From: Serripes groenlandicus | Taxonomy: Eukaryota > Mollusca > Bivalvia > Cardiida > Cardiidae | Assembly (NCBI GenBank): GCA_031761405.1 | Contig: JASEVX010000010.1 | Span: 29,813,059 to 29,877,058 of the forward strand | DNA length: 64,000 bases | Direction: 5' to 3' | Shown here: piece after piece, positions 1 to 11,940 of the stretch | How positions within the stretch are numbered: the stretch's first letter is position 1 | Layout: the number at the start of each line of letters is the position of its first letter | Translations under genes and position numbers: made by a program | The notes under the pieces: model-generated | Databases searched by the model: none | The model's input: the letters and a program-made list of their open reading frames with translations, nothing else | Told to the model about the DNA's origin: nothing

Positions 1-164
1 AATAGCTAGGTTTGTTTCTTAAATACAGAATGGGAGAAGTAGCAAGTTTCTAAGCGAATATTCTCCTTTTCCAAACTCAGTTTTAAAAGTTGTCTACTGC
101 AGGAGCCACACATGTCGCCAGTTTCAGAGAAAAACGGGCAAACTAGTCGACCGCATATGTCGGT

Positions 165-438
165 TTTATTCATTGGTTGGTTTATAACACCATTTTTAAT
201 AATATGTAAGCTATATTACGGCAAAGGATACACTTATTCATGATCCCTGTATCTAAACATGGGTACACACTCACCACTCAAACAGATGCTTATTAAAAGC
301 TGCAAGGTAATTGGTGCAGTCGGCAAGCACTCGCCAAGCGCTCGGTGTATTCGTAACCAGTACTCGGCTACAGATATTTGCCTAGCCCAAGGCCATTCCA
401 TCGTGACCGCTGCGATACTTAAGTCGGTCAGAATTTCT
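165..438 (-). repeat. Degraded tRNA-type SINE copy
   Basis: This stretch follows the same order as the better copy at 4.0-4.2 kb: a gttttataac-like end, a ttacggc block, then ttattcatgatccctg, a ccagtactcggcta block and a cctagcccaaggccattcca block. It carries extra sequence in the middle. It is probably an old SINE on the minus strand with an internal insertion. The open frame inside it has no recognisable product. Confidence 0.5.
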
Positions 439-439
439 T

Positions 440-1290
440 AAATAACTGCCTGTCTGTCACAATAATATATAATCCGCGCCTGGCGGTGAAGAGGCTTTTC
501 GCATCGGCACACAGTGAAGACTCGCATGAAGCTGTGAGTCTTCACTGTCCGTATTTTTGTAATAAAGAACTAAGTGCATTTTTCTGACAAAAAAACTAAA
601 AGTGCAGCCCCAATAAATTAACACTATTTATGACGCATAACCGGAGAGGCAATAATACCCTAAATCACGAGACACGGTCTCCGTTCGCTAAGTTATCGCC
701 ATGTGAAAACAGTGCCGGTCACGATCAGCCTTGGTATCCGCGCATACTCATTGCAATCTTGATTATTTAAGAAAACTTATTATAAAATATTTTGAGAAAC
801 ATTGTAGCGAATGGTGAAGATTATGTTAAAACTGCGTAGATCTCGTGCTGTTCTTAAAACCTACACCATTCACGTATACCAACGTGTACCTTTTTCACAT
901 GAGCACAGTCATTTCATTGTTCGTCGGTCTGGCAGGACGTCAAACATCTGTAAATGAGACGTAGGCTACTCAACAAAATCCAACCTCAGCCCTTTCCCAG
1001 AAAATACAAACCTGCAGCAAATGACTTCGAAACATCTGGACAAAAATATGGAAAATCTCTGTAGAGGATAGCATAATTATTGCATGCAATTGGAATAAAA
1101 TTGATGCAAAAAGAGGTATTGCTCATTATAAGTAATTTGTTCCTGTTCGGCACAAAACTTTATAAGTCGTCTGACACAGATCTGTCAAAATGCGTCTGAT
1201 TGTGGAAAAGGTATATAACTTATGTTTTGACAAGTGTACATCACGATAATTTCGCCCTTCCATATAATGTGATCCTAATCACATATCAGT
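440..1290. other. Intergenic stretch, no gene seen
   Basis: No convincing coding sequence. A hairpin occurs at about 510-548, where acagtgaagactc is mirrored by gagtcttcactgt. At about 975-1085 there are remnants of a ccctttccc / tctgcagcagacgac MITE of the family described at 3.1 kb. Confidence 0.5.
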
Positions 1291-1295
1291 AACCC

Positions 1296-1930
1296 GTACA
1301 GATCATGATCAATCTGTGGAGATACAGAATCTAATCTGTTTATGCACTGTTCGCACATGCCATGTGGTTTGTTTCCATATACATGTAGCGCCGCCTAAGT
1401 GGACACCGTACATGGTTACAAAAAGAAACCGCACTTGACACGTCATAGACACTGTCGACTGCGACTTCATAGACATGTGACATATTGTCCAACGGTGACC
1501 TAGTGATAAGAGCGAGTAAACTGGTCTTTTCAACCTTATATCTTTCATATAATCTATGAAAACCCTATTCTGTAGGAACTCAAACACGTCAAGAGTGCGT
1601 ACAGATCACGATTTGTCTGCGGAGATACACACACACTGATCTGGATCTGCACTGGTCGCAAATGTCATGTGGTTCGTTTCCATATAGCGTCGCCTAAGTG
1701 GACACCGTACATGGGTATGATAGGCTGGTCATACAGAAAAAACGCATTTGACTTGTGCTGCTTCATAGACACTGTCGACTGTGACTTCATAGACACTCTC
1801 GACTGTGACTGCATAGACACTCTCGACTGTGATAACCTAGTGATAAGGGCGAGTAATCTGGTCTTTTCAACCTTATATCTTTCTTATAGTCTATGAAAAC
1901 CCTATGCTGTGGGAACTTAAACATGATCAA
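1296..1930. repeat. Two-copy diverged tandem duplication, about 300 bp each
   Basis: Two successive blocks share the same order of words: gtacagatca, catgtggtt.gtttccatat, cgcctaagtggacaccgtacatgg, catagacactgtcgactg, cctagtgataag.gcgagtaa and tctatgaaaaccctat. The second block has extra local copies of the catagacactctcgactgtgac motif. The open frames on either strand come from this duplication and resemble no protein I know. Confidence 0.75.
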
Positions 1931-2044
1931 CCCATGTATGGCTTTAGGAACGTTATCGCAGTTGCGCACACTGAAGAATGTAGCAAGTCTGTGTGTACGA
2001 ATAAGCTTAAAAAAAGCATTCAACGTTTGTATACTGTTTTAAAC

Positions 2045-2165
2045 AATGACATATGAGCCGTTCCACGAGAAAATCAACATCGTGGACTATGCGTGAAGCA
2101 TCGACCCGGGCCAGCCTTAGAGTGCCGCGCAGGTTAATCCGGGAAGACTTTATATCCCCTTGAGA
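2045..2165. repeat. Partial copy of MITE family C (GAGCCGT...GAGAAAACCAACA)
   Basis: It starts with catatgagccgttccacgag and continues with the cgacccgggccagcc and cgcgcaggttaatccg blocks seen in the fuller copies at 6.9, 8.3 and 20.0 kb. The far inverted end is missing, so this is a truncated copy. Confidence 0.65.
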
Positions 2166-2597
2166 CGGAATGTGTATATTACATCGGATACAAGCATTGT
2201 CATGTGATAATTATAAATATTAAGATAAAGCCAAACTATGACATCAAAATATCCTGAAGAGAGGGAAAAAATCGCCAAAATGTCTTATTCAGCTCAAATG
2301 TCACGATAACTCTGATCGAAACATGTTTAACTTGTTAAAGTGGTAATAAGGAGTAACGACTGTGTTGACGTCAGCCACTGGTCAGTTCATCTGTCTATAT
2401 TGACCCTATGTGACGTTGAAAAAACAATAAAAGTGTACGTTATTCACGTTAGAACGCGGAAACGTTTCGCACGAAATGTAACACATTCGTGACCCTCGGT
2501 CAACATTGGGATGGTCATGGACCGGCCCAAATCGATAAATTTAGTTCGACGTTAGATTTTATTCGGCAATATTATGTAACACACATGTATCTATTGC

Positions 2598-2811
2598 TTA
2601 ATTCTTTCAGCGCATAAAGGCAATATTGAGCTTTTTGCAAACAATACAGATTCAGGTGAGTCAGCTCGTAACGAGCTGTCTCACCTGAAATCTGCATTGT
2701 TTGGATGTGAGTTATAAAAATATTCCAAAAATCCTATGACATGAAAATAGAGTCGTCCGAGTTTGAACATGGACGAGTCTTCTTTAAACAATTCGGCGCT
2801 GGAAGAGTTAA
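2598..2811. mobile_element. MITE family B with TTAA ends and central hairpin
   Basis: The element runs from one TTAA to another. Its ends are inverted (TTCTTTCAGCGC at the left, GGCGCTGGAAGAG at the right). The centre is a strong hairpin, ttcaggtgagtcagctcg / cgagctgtctcacctga. TTAA duplication with such ends is typical of piggyBac-type non-autonomous elements; assignment to that superfamily is inference. Other copies are at 12574-12780 and 21912-22124. Confidence 0.75.
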
Positions 2812-3107
2812 AATACCCATAAGAAATGGAAAAAAAGATAATGAAAATAATAACTGAATTTACAATAAACCCTTTCATTAAAAAGAAAAATTTCTAAAAT
2901 ATTGGGTGAGGTTGGAAACTTGTAAAATCGTTGAAACTGCAAAGCGTGAGATCGATCGGTCAACGTAGGTGAACAGGAAAATGTGACACGTCTGTAACAC
3001 CCACGACATATTCAAGAATGTATATATGGCACGGCTAGGGAGAGGCATTTTTAGATTACCTAACGTTGTCTAGCCAACAGCATTTTGCACCAGCGTGTCG
3101 TGTTATT

Positions 3108-3337
3108 TTAACCCTTTCCTTCCTCATATAGACGCTTTCTGACGCCTCTGCAGCAGACGGCTTTTTGAAAACACAGTGACAAAAGAAGAAATTGCTCTAA
3201 ACGAGCAATTTCTCCTTTTGCCACAATGTTTTCCACTTTTAGTCATAGGTTATCCATTCAATTATAGATATTTTCTATTTATTGACATATGTTCACAGTC
3301 GTCTGCTGCAGAATTGTCGTACGAGGGAAAGGTTTAA
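3108..3337. mobile_element. MITE family A with TTAA ends (CCCTTTCC...)
   Basis: TTAA flanks both ends. The inverted ends read ACCCTTTCCTTCC and GGGAAAGG. It holds a tctgcagcagacg / cgtctgctgcaga inverted block and the central hairpin gaaattgctc..gagcaatttc. Related copies lie at 7556, 11074, 17635, 38828 and 48036, and one copy is split around the 22.8-24.5 kb array. The ends and TTAA suggest a piggyBac-like MITE. Confidence 0.75.
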
Positions 3338-3534
3338 ATATAACCTGCGTAGTGCGTTTTTCATTTGAAAATGTTATTACTCGAAAAAAAAATGGAATTG
3401 ATCCTAACCTAAGTGCAAAGAGTGTGTATGTAAGAATGGCGTTTAACTTCGTTTACAACAGTATAACAGTTACATCACGACGAGCCACTGGTACATTTAC
3501 AAGCAACACCAGAAGTATTCTACCTGACACCAAC

Positions 3535-3705
3535 TAGTCAGTCGTAATGATAACCCCCACCCCCCAACCCCCACCCCCTACCCCCCCCCCCCCCTTTCCC
3601 CACTTTAACATTTGTTATATGACCCGGCCGGACATCGAACCCGAGACATCTCGCACCAAAGGCTGACGCTCTAACAGTACATCATCGAGGCGGTTTGCGT
3701 ACGTG
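3535..3705 (-). repeat. SINE head fragment with poly-C tract
   Basis: A cytosine-rich tract (about 3548-3600) is followed by gacccggccggacatcgaac, the reverse complement of a tRNA-like B box with flanking arm. The same gacccggccgg..atcga block recurs at 15.57 kb. It looks like the tRNA-derived end of a minus-strand SINE. Confidence 0.5.
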
Positions 3706-3989
3706 TAGTTTTCTTTTCATGTGAAAAACGTTTTACTCGAAAACAAATAACCATTGGGGCCTATAGCACGCTAATAAACAAGAAATGGAAAAACAAAAAT
3801 ATATTATATATAGACTACATAGACCATTAACTATCTAGTAAAGACGTATATATCAAAATGACGACGATAATCTTCATCAAAATTATGATTTATTGTACGA
3901 TAGGGTATATATTTTAATTATGATGATAATATATATGCAGAGGAATAGATAAGGGGAAGTAAACTGGTATTTGCCGCCAAACTATCTCT

Positions 3990-4222
3990 TTATTTATTTA
4001 TTTATTTATTGGGGTTTTACGCCGCTTTTAACATTATTTCAGTTATATCACGGCGACAGTTCACTTATTCATGATCCCTGGGTAAACAAACCAGTACTAG
4101 GCTAGAAAATGTGCCTTGCCCAAGGGCACTCCACCATGACCGAGGTGCCGCGACTTGGGATCGAACCCGGGACACCCGGTTTCGAAATCCCCGACGCTAA
4201 CCACTCGACCTTAGCGGATTCC
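3990..4222 (-). repeat. tRNA-headed SINE (minus strand)
   Basis: Read on the minus strand, this has a tRNA-like head whose B box appears on + as gggatcgaacccgggac. The body contains ccagtactaggctag and tgccttgcccaagggcactcca. The tail appears on + as ggggttttacgccgc, preceded by a tttatttattt run equal to the A-rich 3' tail. This arrangement is typical of bivalve tRNA SINEs. Related copies are at 23513-23701 and 47180-47372. Confidence 0.8.
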
Positions 4223-4224
4223 AT

Positions 4225-5204
4225 CACATGCTGAACTCATACTATCTCTCTTATCATTCAATCACACACTGTGTTGTAGGTACTCAAATGAATCGTCTCA
4301 GTGAGTACACACAACGTAGGGTTAAATGTCGAATAAGTATTTTAGAACATAGAAATGCCCCTTTTGTACAGCTCCGTACATATCTGTGATAATAAGTGAA
4401 GAAATCTGAAAATCAGGGGTCAGAATGATGACGTCACAGGTCATCTTCACAATATATTGGCACAAATGTCACTCAATATTCTCAATATGGAACATTAGAA
4501 CAATCACTATGTTTTCAATTCCCGGAATAATTTATTGAATTTTCTATTTCAATTTTATAAAAGCAATTACAATACCATACAGTACAATACAACAACTTGA
4601 ATTCCTCTCACGTTTTCAAACAGAATATATGAGGATGATATAAGAATATTTATTACATACCTATCCAAATTTTACATTGAAATTTAAGTGACATAAAATC
4701 AATATCAATTTTTTAAATCAAAGTACAAAGTACTGAAGGTAGAATTGCGATCGTTTAAGAAGAGATACAGAAGTGCATATATGAATATTTATTTTACCGG
4801 TTACCTTCAGGCAAAGTTTCAAGTGTGTAACCAGTGCTGAGATTTTGCCTCAACCTGAAACTTTAACCAAAATGTTGACGAACAGACAGACGGAGAGACA
4901 GACATCGCCAATCTATAGACCGGAATTGCTAGAGCAATCCGGCCAAAAATAAAAAAAAAATCATCAATTTTAGCAGTAAAATCCTGCCAAGAAGTAATGA
5001 ATTGAGAAAAAAATGTGCTGAGAGGTCCATAATTTCAAACTTGCTAAGATTTGGTCTGTGCAATGAATGTACAAATTGAAAAATGTATTGTTCTAAGCAG
5101 CAGTATTTGGTTACGTAACATTCATACGCCTAAGGCCAAGTCATTTTTTTTTTATATGTTTCTTTAAAATAAAGGGGAGATTTATTCCAGATATATAATA
5201 AATA
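4225..5204. other. Intergenic stretch with one dispersed repeat
   Basis: No gene is visible. At about 4798-4950 lies a repeat with ttaccttcaggcaaagtttc, caacctgaaactttaacc and ctagagcaatccggcc. Its reverse complement returns at 27.62, 28.03 and 39.07 kb inside the introns of the KDZ gene. Confidence 0.6.
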
Positions 5205-5369
5205 GAATAACTAACTACATGTTTTTGATATCGAATTTATGTCACTCGGGAACAAAGGGGTAATTTGGTGTAAAATCACTCAACCTACGGTTTCGTGATT
5301 TCAACCAAATGACCCCTTTCTTCCCTTGTGACATAAATTCTATATCAAAAACATGCAGTTAGTTATTCT
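5205..5369. repeat. Long inverted repeat, arms about 65 bp
   Basis: The left arm begins gaataactaactacatg and continues through tttttgatat and atttatgtcac to aaaggggtaatttggt. The right arm mirrors it from accaaatgacccctttc to catgcagttagttattc. The loop is about 35 bp. A fold-back MITE is the simplest reading; I could not place a target duplication. Confidence 0.75.
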
Positions 5370-5875
5370 CTATATAGTCAACGAGGCGAAGAAATATACA
5401 AAAAGCGGTGAATATAGCGGTGAATATAGTGACAAATACATATTTCAAACATAAAGGGTGGAATAAGTTTAATAATATGACAATTGTGAGATATGACAAT
5501 TCAGTCTTCAATTCACAATTAGAATAAGCTCTCGCATTAAAGCGGTATTTTCATTGCGAAGGAAGGATTAACAATGTTTTATTCTATAGTTTCATTACAG
5601 TGTATGGAGTGTATTGTTTAACACGGAAACAGTATAGCCTGATGACCAGCGACGATCAGGATTGGCATGTGTCATTTCACTAGCATCTTTGTGTTGTGTG
5701 CTAAATAACGATGACTGCCAAAGCTGTGTACGGACATTCATGACGTCACCACGGTATCTACTTTTTTTCGAGTGCAGTGGTCAGAAGTATGACGTCACAG
5801 GTCGATGGTCACTAAATCTGCGCAATATCTTCACACAAATGTCAGAGACCGCTTAATAATCATCAATTGTCGAGT

Positions 5876-6155
5876 CCCGGTAGCTCAGTCGGGCTGTCAA
5901 ACCAGGAGTTGTGAGTTCGAATCCCGGCTCGGCCAACTTTCTTTTCGACGTTTGACAAAAGTCAATGCGACATGCGTCATTCGTCTTCCACCAATGGGCT
6001 AAGTCTATGTGGAAAAGCAGCCAGTTGCTTGGAAAGATTGCTGTGTGAAGTACTGATGATGGAAAACCAGGAAACACATGAGTAGGTGAACTGGCCGCCG
6101 TGATATGACTGAGAAATTGTTAAAAACGGCGTTAAACCCCAATCAATCAATAATC
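5876..6155 (+). repeat. Complete tRNA-headed SINE
   Basis: The head has an A-box-like gtagctcagtcggg and a B-box-like gagttcgaatcccggctcgg, spaced as in a tRNA gene. The body follows with tttgacaaaagtcaatgcga and ccaatgggcta. The tail is gccgtgatatgactgag.. then acggcgttaaaccccaatc with a caatcaat run. This is the best full-length reference for the SINE copies in this window. It is not a functional tRNA because the acceptor stem does not close. Confidence 0.85.
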
Positions 6156-6159
6156 ATCA

Positions 6160-6905
6160 ATAACACTATGGGTCAATATCTATGTTTTCAATTCCCAGAA
6201 TATTTTTTTTTTTCAATTGTTATCAAAGCAATAAGAGTGTATGGAGTGTATTGTTGAACACGAAAACAGCATAGCCCGATGACCATTGACGATCAGGATT
6301 GGCATGTGCCATTTTACAAGCTAGCTTAATCCCTGCTGACTTTCTGCTGACTTTCTGCTTTTACCCCTTTTTAGTCAATCGAGGGGAAATTACTCATCAT
6401 GACAAGTCTTAATTTTTATCACAATATTTTCAAAAGTTAGCTGACTTCGAAAAACGTCTGCATTTGAGATTAACTTCTAGTAATCCTTTCCTAATTGATG
6501 ACTCGTTTCTGTATTTGTAGCAGACGTCTTTATAAATTATGGTGACAAAAGGAGCAATCGGCTCATTCTGATTTCTCCTTTATCCAATGATCAAACCTTC
6601 CTTCAAAGGAAATGTTCATATTATTGCCCATATCTTTTCGAAGTCGTCTAGAGAAAGGGTTAAAAATGACCGCAAACAAGACCCCTCTGGCAATATATAC
6701 AATAATCTAAATCTTAAAACGGCTATTTCCCAATAATTTTCAGAAATAAAAACCACACAGAACACTAATGAAAAGCCACTTTCCTCTGCACGATTTTGGG
6801 CAACTGTTGACACATTCCAACCGCACTGTTTAACTATGAAGCTTACAGCTGTGGCGAACAGACTATTATACATTTTTTAATTTGTCTCATTTCTAATTGG
6901 TTTAG
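6160..6905. other. Intergenic stretch with MITE A remnant
   Basis: No gene is visible. The sequence around 6240-6320 repeats that at about 5595-5680 (gtatggagtgtattgtt.aacac, agcctgatgacca.cgacgatcag). From about 6360 to 6664 there are diverged pieces of MITE family A, ending in gagaaagggttaa. Confidence 0.5.
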
Positions 6906-6911
6906 TCATAT

Positions 6912-7172
6912 GAGCCGTCCCGCTAGAAAACCAACAGTGTGGACTCTGCGTAAGTATCGAACTGGATCAGCCTAAGCATGCCGCGCAGGCTAACCCGGAT
7001 ATACACCTTTTGCCTCCTGTGGGTTTTCTGTTTCAGGAATCATTACTCTATACCTCTATGCCCCTGAGACGGGATGTGTCGGCCCGGATCAGTCTGCACG
7101 GACTGCGCAGGCTGATATAGGTCGATACATTACGCAGTGGACATAATGTTGGTTTTCTCGCGGGACGGCTCT
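6912..7172. mobile_element. MITE family C, near-complete copy
   Basis: The ends are inverted: GAGCCGTCCCGC.AGAAAACC at the left and GGTTTTCTCGCGGGACGGCTC at the right. The interior has a cctgtgggttttctgtttcagg segment and two gcgcaggct blocks. It lies in the opposite orientation to the copies at 8287 and 19982. No coding capacity, so it is non-autonomous. Confidence 0.8.
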
Positions 7173-7555
7173 AATACATTAGCCACTGGATATCTCGAAT
7201 TCGAAGGCTAGACAGAAATCATCGACGTGCTCGAGTATTCCATGATTTTGCTTAAATGATTTCTTTGATTGATTGGTGGCTCCACAATTCGTTAACGTTT
7301 TATACGTTTGAAAGTATTTAGTACAAACAAATAAAGCAACCAAAAGATAACATGATATAATAAAAACAACGCAAAAGCAGTTCTTATGAATAATCAGAAT
7401 TGCCCTTAGACTATTCGTTCCAGTTAAACGAGAATTACATTCGCGCTATTGCATGCTCGAATCAACGCCAATACACTATATGTATACTTAAGGGGGTAAA
7501 TGTCTGATTGGGAAGGGGGTCAACTTTGTTCATGATATTCAATATATTCTTTAAC

Positions 7556-7747
7556 TTAACCCTTTCCCACATATGGCAAATCTGCAGCATATGATTATGA
7601 AAACATTTAGTAAAACTATAAACATTCTCTATACTCGCGAGAAAAATTAGTAAATAAAATGTAGTTTATCCTTTTGCTGCAATAGTTTCAAAAAGTCGTC
7701 TGCTGTAGAGGCGTCAGCTAGCGTCTATATATCTTGGAAAGGGTTTA
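7556..7747. mobile_element. MITE family A copy
   Basis: It begins TTAACCCTTTCCCACATATGG and ends cttggaaagggttta, where the second TTAA has decayed to TTTA. It keeps the tctgcagca block and the cgtctgctgtagaggcgtcag block, but the central hairpin is mostly gone. Confidence 0.65.
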
Positions 7748-7749
7748 CA

Positions 7750-8280
7750 GGCCAGGCAAGAAGTGAACATTGACCTTCTGGCATTAAGCGTTCACAGAGT
7801 GCCGACCGCGATCAAACGACATATTCGAGAACATAAATTAGAATTGTATCTGTTCGTGCGCTAGCGAAGCGTTCATGCATTGCATGCTGGGTTGTACTCA
7901 GATTTACATAAAACGGTGGAAGGTTTCTGAAGTTGATTTAATATGCTTTCGTTGTGAACAATTTGTAAGACTCAACTAATATTCAGATAACTGAACATTG
8001 CAACTAACAATTACCTAACGACTACTTTGTTAGGTAAATTATGAATGCACCAATTTGTGGAAATTGTTAAGAGAAAATGGCTTTTTGGTCATGTAAGGAA
8101 TACTTCACGTGTTCTAAACGTTTGATGTCAAAGCCAAGTTCAAACAAAATTAGTATGGCGAGTACATGTAGCATCAATGTACATGTAGCTTTCAATTCTA
8201 CGTACAGTTACATGTATATTAACATTGAACATTCGTTACATATACTTCAACTTAAAACTTATGTTTAGATATTAACATCA
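7750..8280. other. Intergenic stretch, nothing recognised
   Basis: I see no gene, RNA or clear repeat apart from short local acatgtagc repeats near 8165-8220. The small open frame starting at 8077 has no recognisable features. Confidence 0.4.
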
Positions 8281-8286
8281 TTATAT

Positions 8287-8538
8287 GACCCGTTCCACGA
8301 GAAAACCAACATTATGGACTCTGCGTAATATATCGACCCAGATCAGCCTGCGCAATCCGTGCAGGCTAATCCGCGCCGACACATTCCGTCTCAGGGGCTT
8401 AGAGGTATAGAGTAATGATTCCTAAAACAGAAAATCCACAGGAGGCGAAAAGTGTCTGTCCGTTTTGGCCTGCTCGGCATGCTTAGGCTGATCCGGTTCG
8501 ATACTTTACGCAATCTAGGTTTTCTCGTGGGATGGTTC
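8287..8538. mobile_element. MITE family C, near-complete copy
   Basis: It runs from gacccgttccacgagaaaacc to ggttttctcgtgggatggttc. It contains gacacattccgtctcagggg and cacaggaggcgaaaagtgtc, the same internal words as the 19982-20219 copy in the same orientation. Confidence 0.8.
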
Positions 8539-8616
8539 ATATGCATTACGAATGTAAGACGTAAAATATGCATGGCATACACCGAGTCGTCAATTGAAAC
8601 CAACGTCTAATTCATT

Positions 8617-8835
8617 TCGGCTTTTTGTAATAAAAATGATATAGAAGATGAGTTTCATTTTCCATTTTTCTGCATGAAATATGATCATACCAAAAGGTTA
8701 AATTTAATAAAAAGTGTTTTATATTCCCAGCAATGCATAAAATCGTTATATTATACAAAAGGAACAGTACCAAAAATCTGTTCCAATTGGCAAAATGTAT
8801 TGAGCACGCTTCTGAAACGAAATCACAGAGCTTAA
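8617..8835 (+). pseudogene. LINE (non-LTR retrotransposon) C-terminal fragment
   Basis: The + strand is open for about 72 codons up to a TAA. It reads through the pattern FCNKNDIEDEFHFPFFCMKY, then a basic stretch, and ends RNHRA. The spacing C-x3-N-x-IEDE-x-HF-x4-C-x2-Y is the conserved C-terminal zinc-like motif that follows the reverse transcriptase in many animal non-LTR elements. Nothing upstream continues the polyprotein, because MITE C ends at 8538, so this is a 5'-truncated insertion. The reverse-strand open frame over the same bases is a shadow. Confidence 0.7.
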
Positions 8836-8839
8836 AGAG

Positions 8840-9890
8840 TACCAAGAGTCAAAAAATAGAATTTGACTATCAAAAATATAATGCTTAAATAATAACGTAA
8901 GAACAAAAAATAATAATTAAGAAATGTTTTTAAGTATAAAAAAATCATAATCCAATTCCTGATTTTGAAAACAACACGACGAAATAAATGATAATTTCTA
9001 TAGATGGAAAATTATCGATTGAACATTATTGAAAACATTGTGACAAAAGGAGATAAGGATTTAAAAAAAGCACTAATTGATATTCAAGAAATAAAAACGC
9101 TAAAACTTGGAAAGATGTATTAAAAACTATCACGTGCGTAGAAGCTGGCTGATCTTAATTGGTCTGGTTTATATATTCCAGAAGGTTGGAGTTTTCCAAA
9201 TAGCGTTAATATTTTTGCCAATTAAAACAAACCTTTAGAATACGAATTTGAAACGTCTATGAAAATATATGGAAAATATATACAAAATGTAAGTATTATC
9301 ATTTGAAAAAAAGGAAAAATGGAAACATGTGAGTACATAAAGTCAAACATTTCGCAAATTGGTTATTTTCTGTGTTCCACTAGTACGCTCATTGCCTATA
9401 TATTTATAATTATGGACGAATACAATGGATATTAAAAAGGCACAATTACATACCAGTTTTCTGGCAGCCATATTTGTTTGAAATCCGTCTTTAGAATACA
9501 AAGCGGGGAAATGACGCTCTTGAAATAAGCTGTTGATCTGGATTCACTTTTTAATCCATCTTTATTCCTGGTTGCACTTGCGAAATATTCAACATCCAGA
9601 GACAGTAAATTTGCGTGAAAGTGTCAGCGATCACAACTCCATGTCACGTTTGTTTACAAAAGGGGATATCAGATAAGAAAGAAAGTCAAATAATCTTCAC
9701 ACCTTAATTTAAGTAAAAGTATATAATTCATATGCAAAATGTGTAAGATTTCTCCCGGTGAACTCGTGAAAGGCCGGTGGCAATATACACAACCCGGAAG
9801 CGACTATGCCACTTCCGGTTATGTATCATGGTTATCTATCGGTGATACAGCAAATCGAAATTATACATGAACGTGCATTCTTACGTAGAT
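8840..9890. other. AT-rich intergenic stretch
   Basis: Apart from poly-A rich remnants likely to be the LINE tail, no gene or clear repeat is visible. A short accggaagcgactatgccacttccggt hairpin-like region occurs at about 9793-9820. Confidence 0.4.
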
Positions 9891-9892
9891 GT

Positions 9893-10577
9893 CTGATTGC
9901 TACGTAATTATAGCGTGGGTACACTGTTTGTGAAGTAACAATTTGTCTATTTCAGACGAAAACAAACCCAATGACATTAAGGTTCAGTGAAGGTTCAGAG
10001 CAGTGTGTTCATCCGCCAAGATAACAACCAATCTTGAGGTTCCGCTCTTGCTAAGTAATTATAGCATTGGCTCACTGTTTGCGAAGTAACAATTCGTCTA
10101 ATTTAAGATGACGCTCACTTTGATTCGTGCCCGAGAAAAAACAAACCCAAAGACATTTGCGATCAGTGAAGGTTCAGAGCAGTTTGTTTATCCACCAAGA
10201 TAACAACCAGTCTTGAGGTTCCGCTCTTGCTACGTAATTATAGCATTGGCTCACTGTTTGCGAAGTAACAATTCGTCTAATTTAAGATGACGCTCACTTT
10301 GATTCGTGCCTGAGAAAAAACAAACACAAAGACATTTGCGATCAGTGAAGGTTCAGAGCAGTTTGTTTATCCACCAAGATAACAACCAGTCTTGAGGTTC
10401 CGCTCTTGCTACGTAATTATAGCATTGGCTCACTGTTTGCGAAGTAATAATTCGTCTAATTTAAGATGACGTTCACTTTGACTCGTGCCCGAGGAAAACA
10501 AACCCAATGTCATTTGCGATCAGTGAAGGTTCGGAGCAGTTTGTTCATCCGCCAAAATGACAACCAATCTTGATGTT
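9893..10577. repeat. Tandem repeat, 179-bp unit, about 3.7 copies
   Basis: Units begin at cttgctacgtaattatag and recur at about 10047, 10226 and 10405, a period of 179 bp. Each contains cactgtttg.gaagtaac, gacgctcactttgattcg and gatcagtgaaggttc. The two inner units are almost identical; the outer ones have diverged. Confidence 0.85.
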
Positions 10578-10778
10578 CCAACGCTCACCGTACAAAAAAT
10601 GTAATTGTTGAACAAGGTTTTCTCTTATAATATTCAAGGTTGGAAGAATGCCAATCGGACTGGTATTCGGTTATCGATTGTGTTTGTTTGTGTGTTTGTT
10701 TTGCGTTTTCGGCCTTTCTCATCACATTGACTGCATATTAAAGTAGTAATATATTATCATCCCCTTTTTGATATTCCA

Positions 10779-11303
10779 TTAAACCTTTCACAATTCTCAG
10801 AGGTAAATAGATTTTAAAATATCTGCAGCAGAAGACATTTTAAAACATTGCCACAGGTCAAGAAATTGGATATTATGACATAGACATAGTCATAGTTTTT
10901 ATTTGAGTATACAAATACATGCATCTTGAAATACAAACAAATTAAGACCTTTAACGCTTTTTAATTTTACCAAACTATAGTTAAATGTAATGAATTTATA
11001 CAATCATTTAAGGAGAGTTTGCCAATATATTTTCGAATTCGTCTGCTGTATATTTGTTGTATATGACAACGGTTTAAACCTTTACCTCAAATAGACGCTT
11101 TCTGATGCCTCTGCAGCAGACGGCGTTTTGAAAACATAGTGACAAAAGAAGAAATTGCTCAAAACGAGCAATTTCTCCTTTTGCCACAATGTTTTCCACT
11201 TTCAGTCATAGGTTAACCATTCAATTTTAGAGATTTTCCATTTTTTGACATAATATGTTCTAAGTCGTCTACTGCTGAATTGTCGTATGAGGGAAAAGGT
11301 AAA
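10779..11303. mobile_element. Two adjacent MITE A copies
   Basis: A diverged copy (about 10779-11077) ends in cgtctgctgtatatttg and ggtttaa. Directly after it, from the TTAA at 11074, a better copy runs to about 11303 with the central hairpin gaaattgctcaaaacgagcaatttc and the block cgtctactgctgaattgtc. Confidence 0.6.
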
Positions 11304-11304
11304 G

Positions 11305-11940
11305 GACTTTTAAATTCAATCTAATGTACATGACATTCAATATCTTTTCTACAGTATTACCGAAAATTTCAATTGCAGAAATAAGATGATATGTATTTAG
11401 TCATTTAGCGTATTATTTGGAAACCCGGGAAGCTGACAACATCAGTTGCATCGTTTAACCATTATTCTGCTACAAATTGTATGTAGTTTAAAACGAGAAT
11501 TGCGAGCAATATGAATCAGGATTACACTGCATAACTCGTAATTCAATATATACATATTCATTTGTTCCTCCCTCTTTCTAAAACATCTACTAAGATGATC
11601 CTAGAATATCAGAATAGTCCAGGTTATATGTAAATTCCCTTACATTCCAAGGATCTATAAAGGTCTCGAATAAAAAAAAAAATGTTTAAAAAAACAGGAA
11701 TTATTATTCAAGTTGTCACCTTCCCTAACAATCTCAGGACCTCTAAAGGCTTCGAAATTATAATTTTTTATTTTAAAAGTAAAAACAAATTGTTTTTCAA
11801 GTGTTCAAGTTCCCTTGCATTTAAAGGACCTCTTAAGGCCTCGAAATCAATTTATTTGAAAATAAAAGCGATTATTTTGCAAGTGTTCATGGAGGAGAGA
11901 AAGCCCTGTAATATTTCAAATGTTATATCTCGACCATCAT
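11305..11940. repeat. Diverged tandem repeat, about 85-bp unit
   Basis: Three related units are visible at about 11635-11680, 11720-11770 and 11805-11860. Each has cctt..atttcaaggac-type, tctaaaggc and tcgaaat words followed by an A/T run. The open frames here come from the repeat and show no protein family. Confidence 0.5.

Noticed and set aside
5876..5950. Functional tRNA gene
   Set aside because: The A and B boxes are present, but the stems do not close and the sequence continues into a SINE body and tail.
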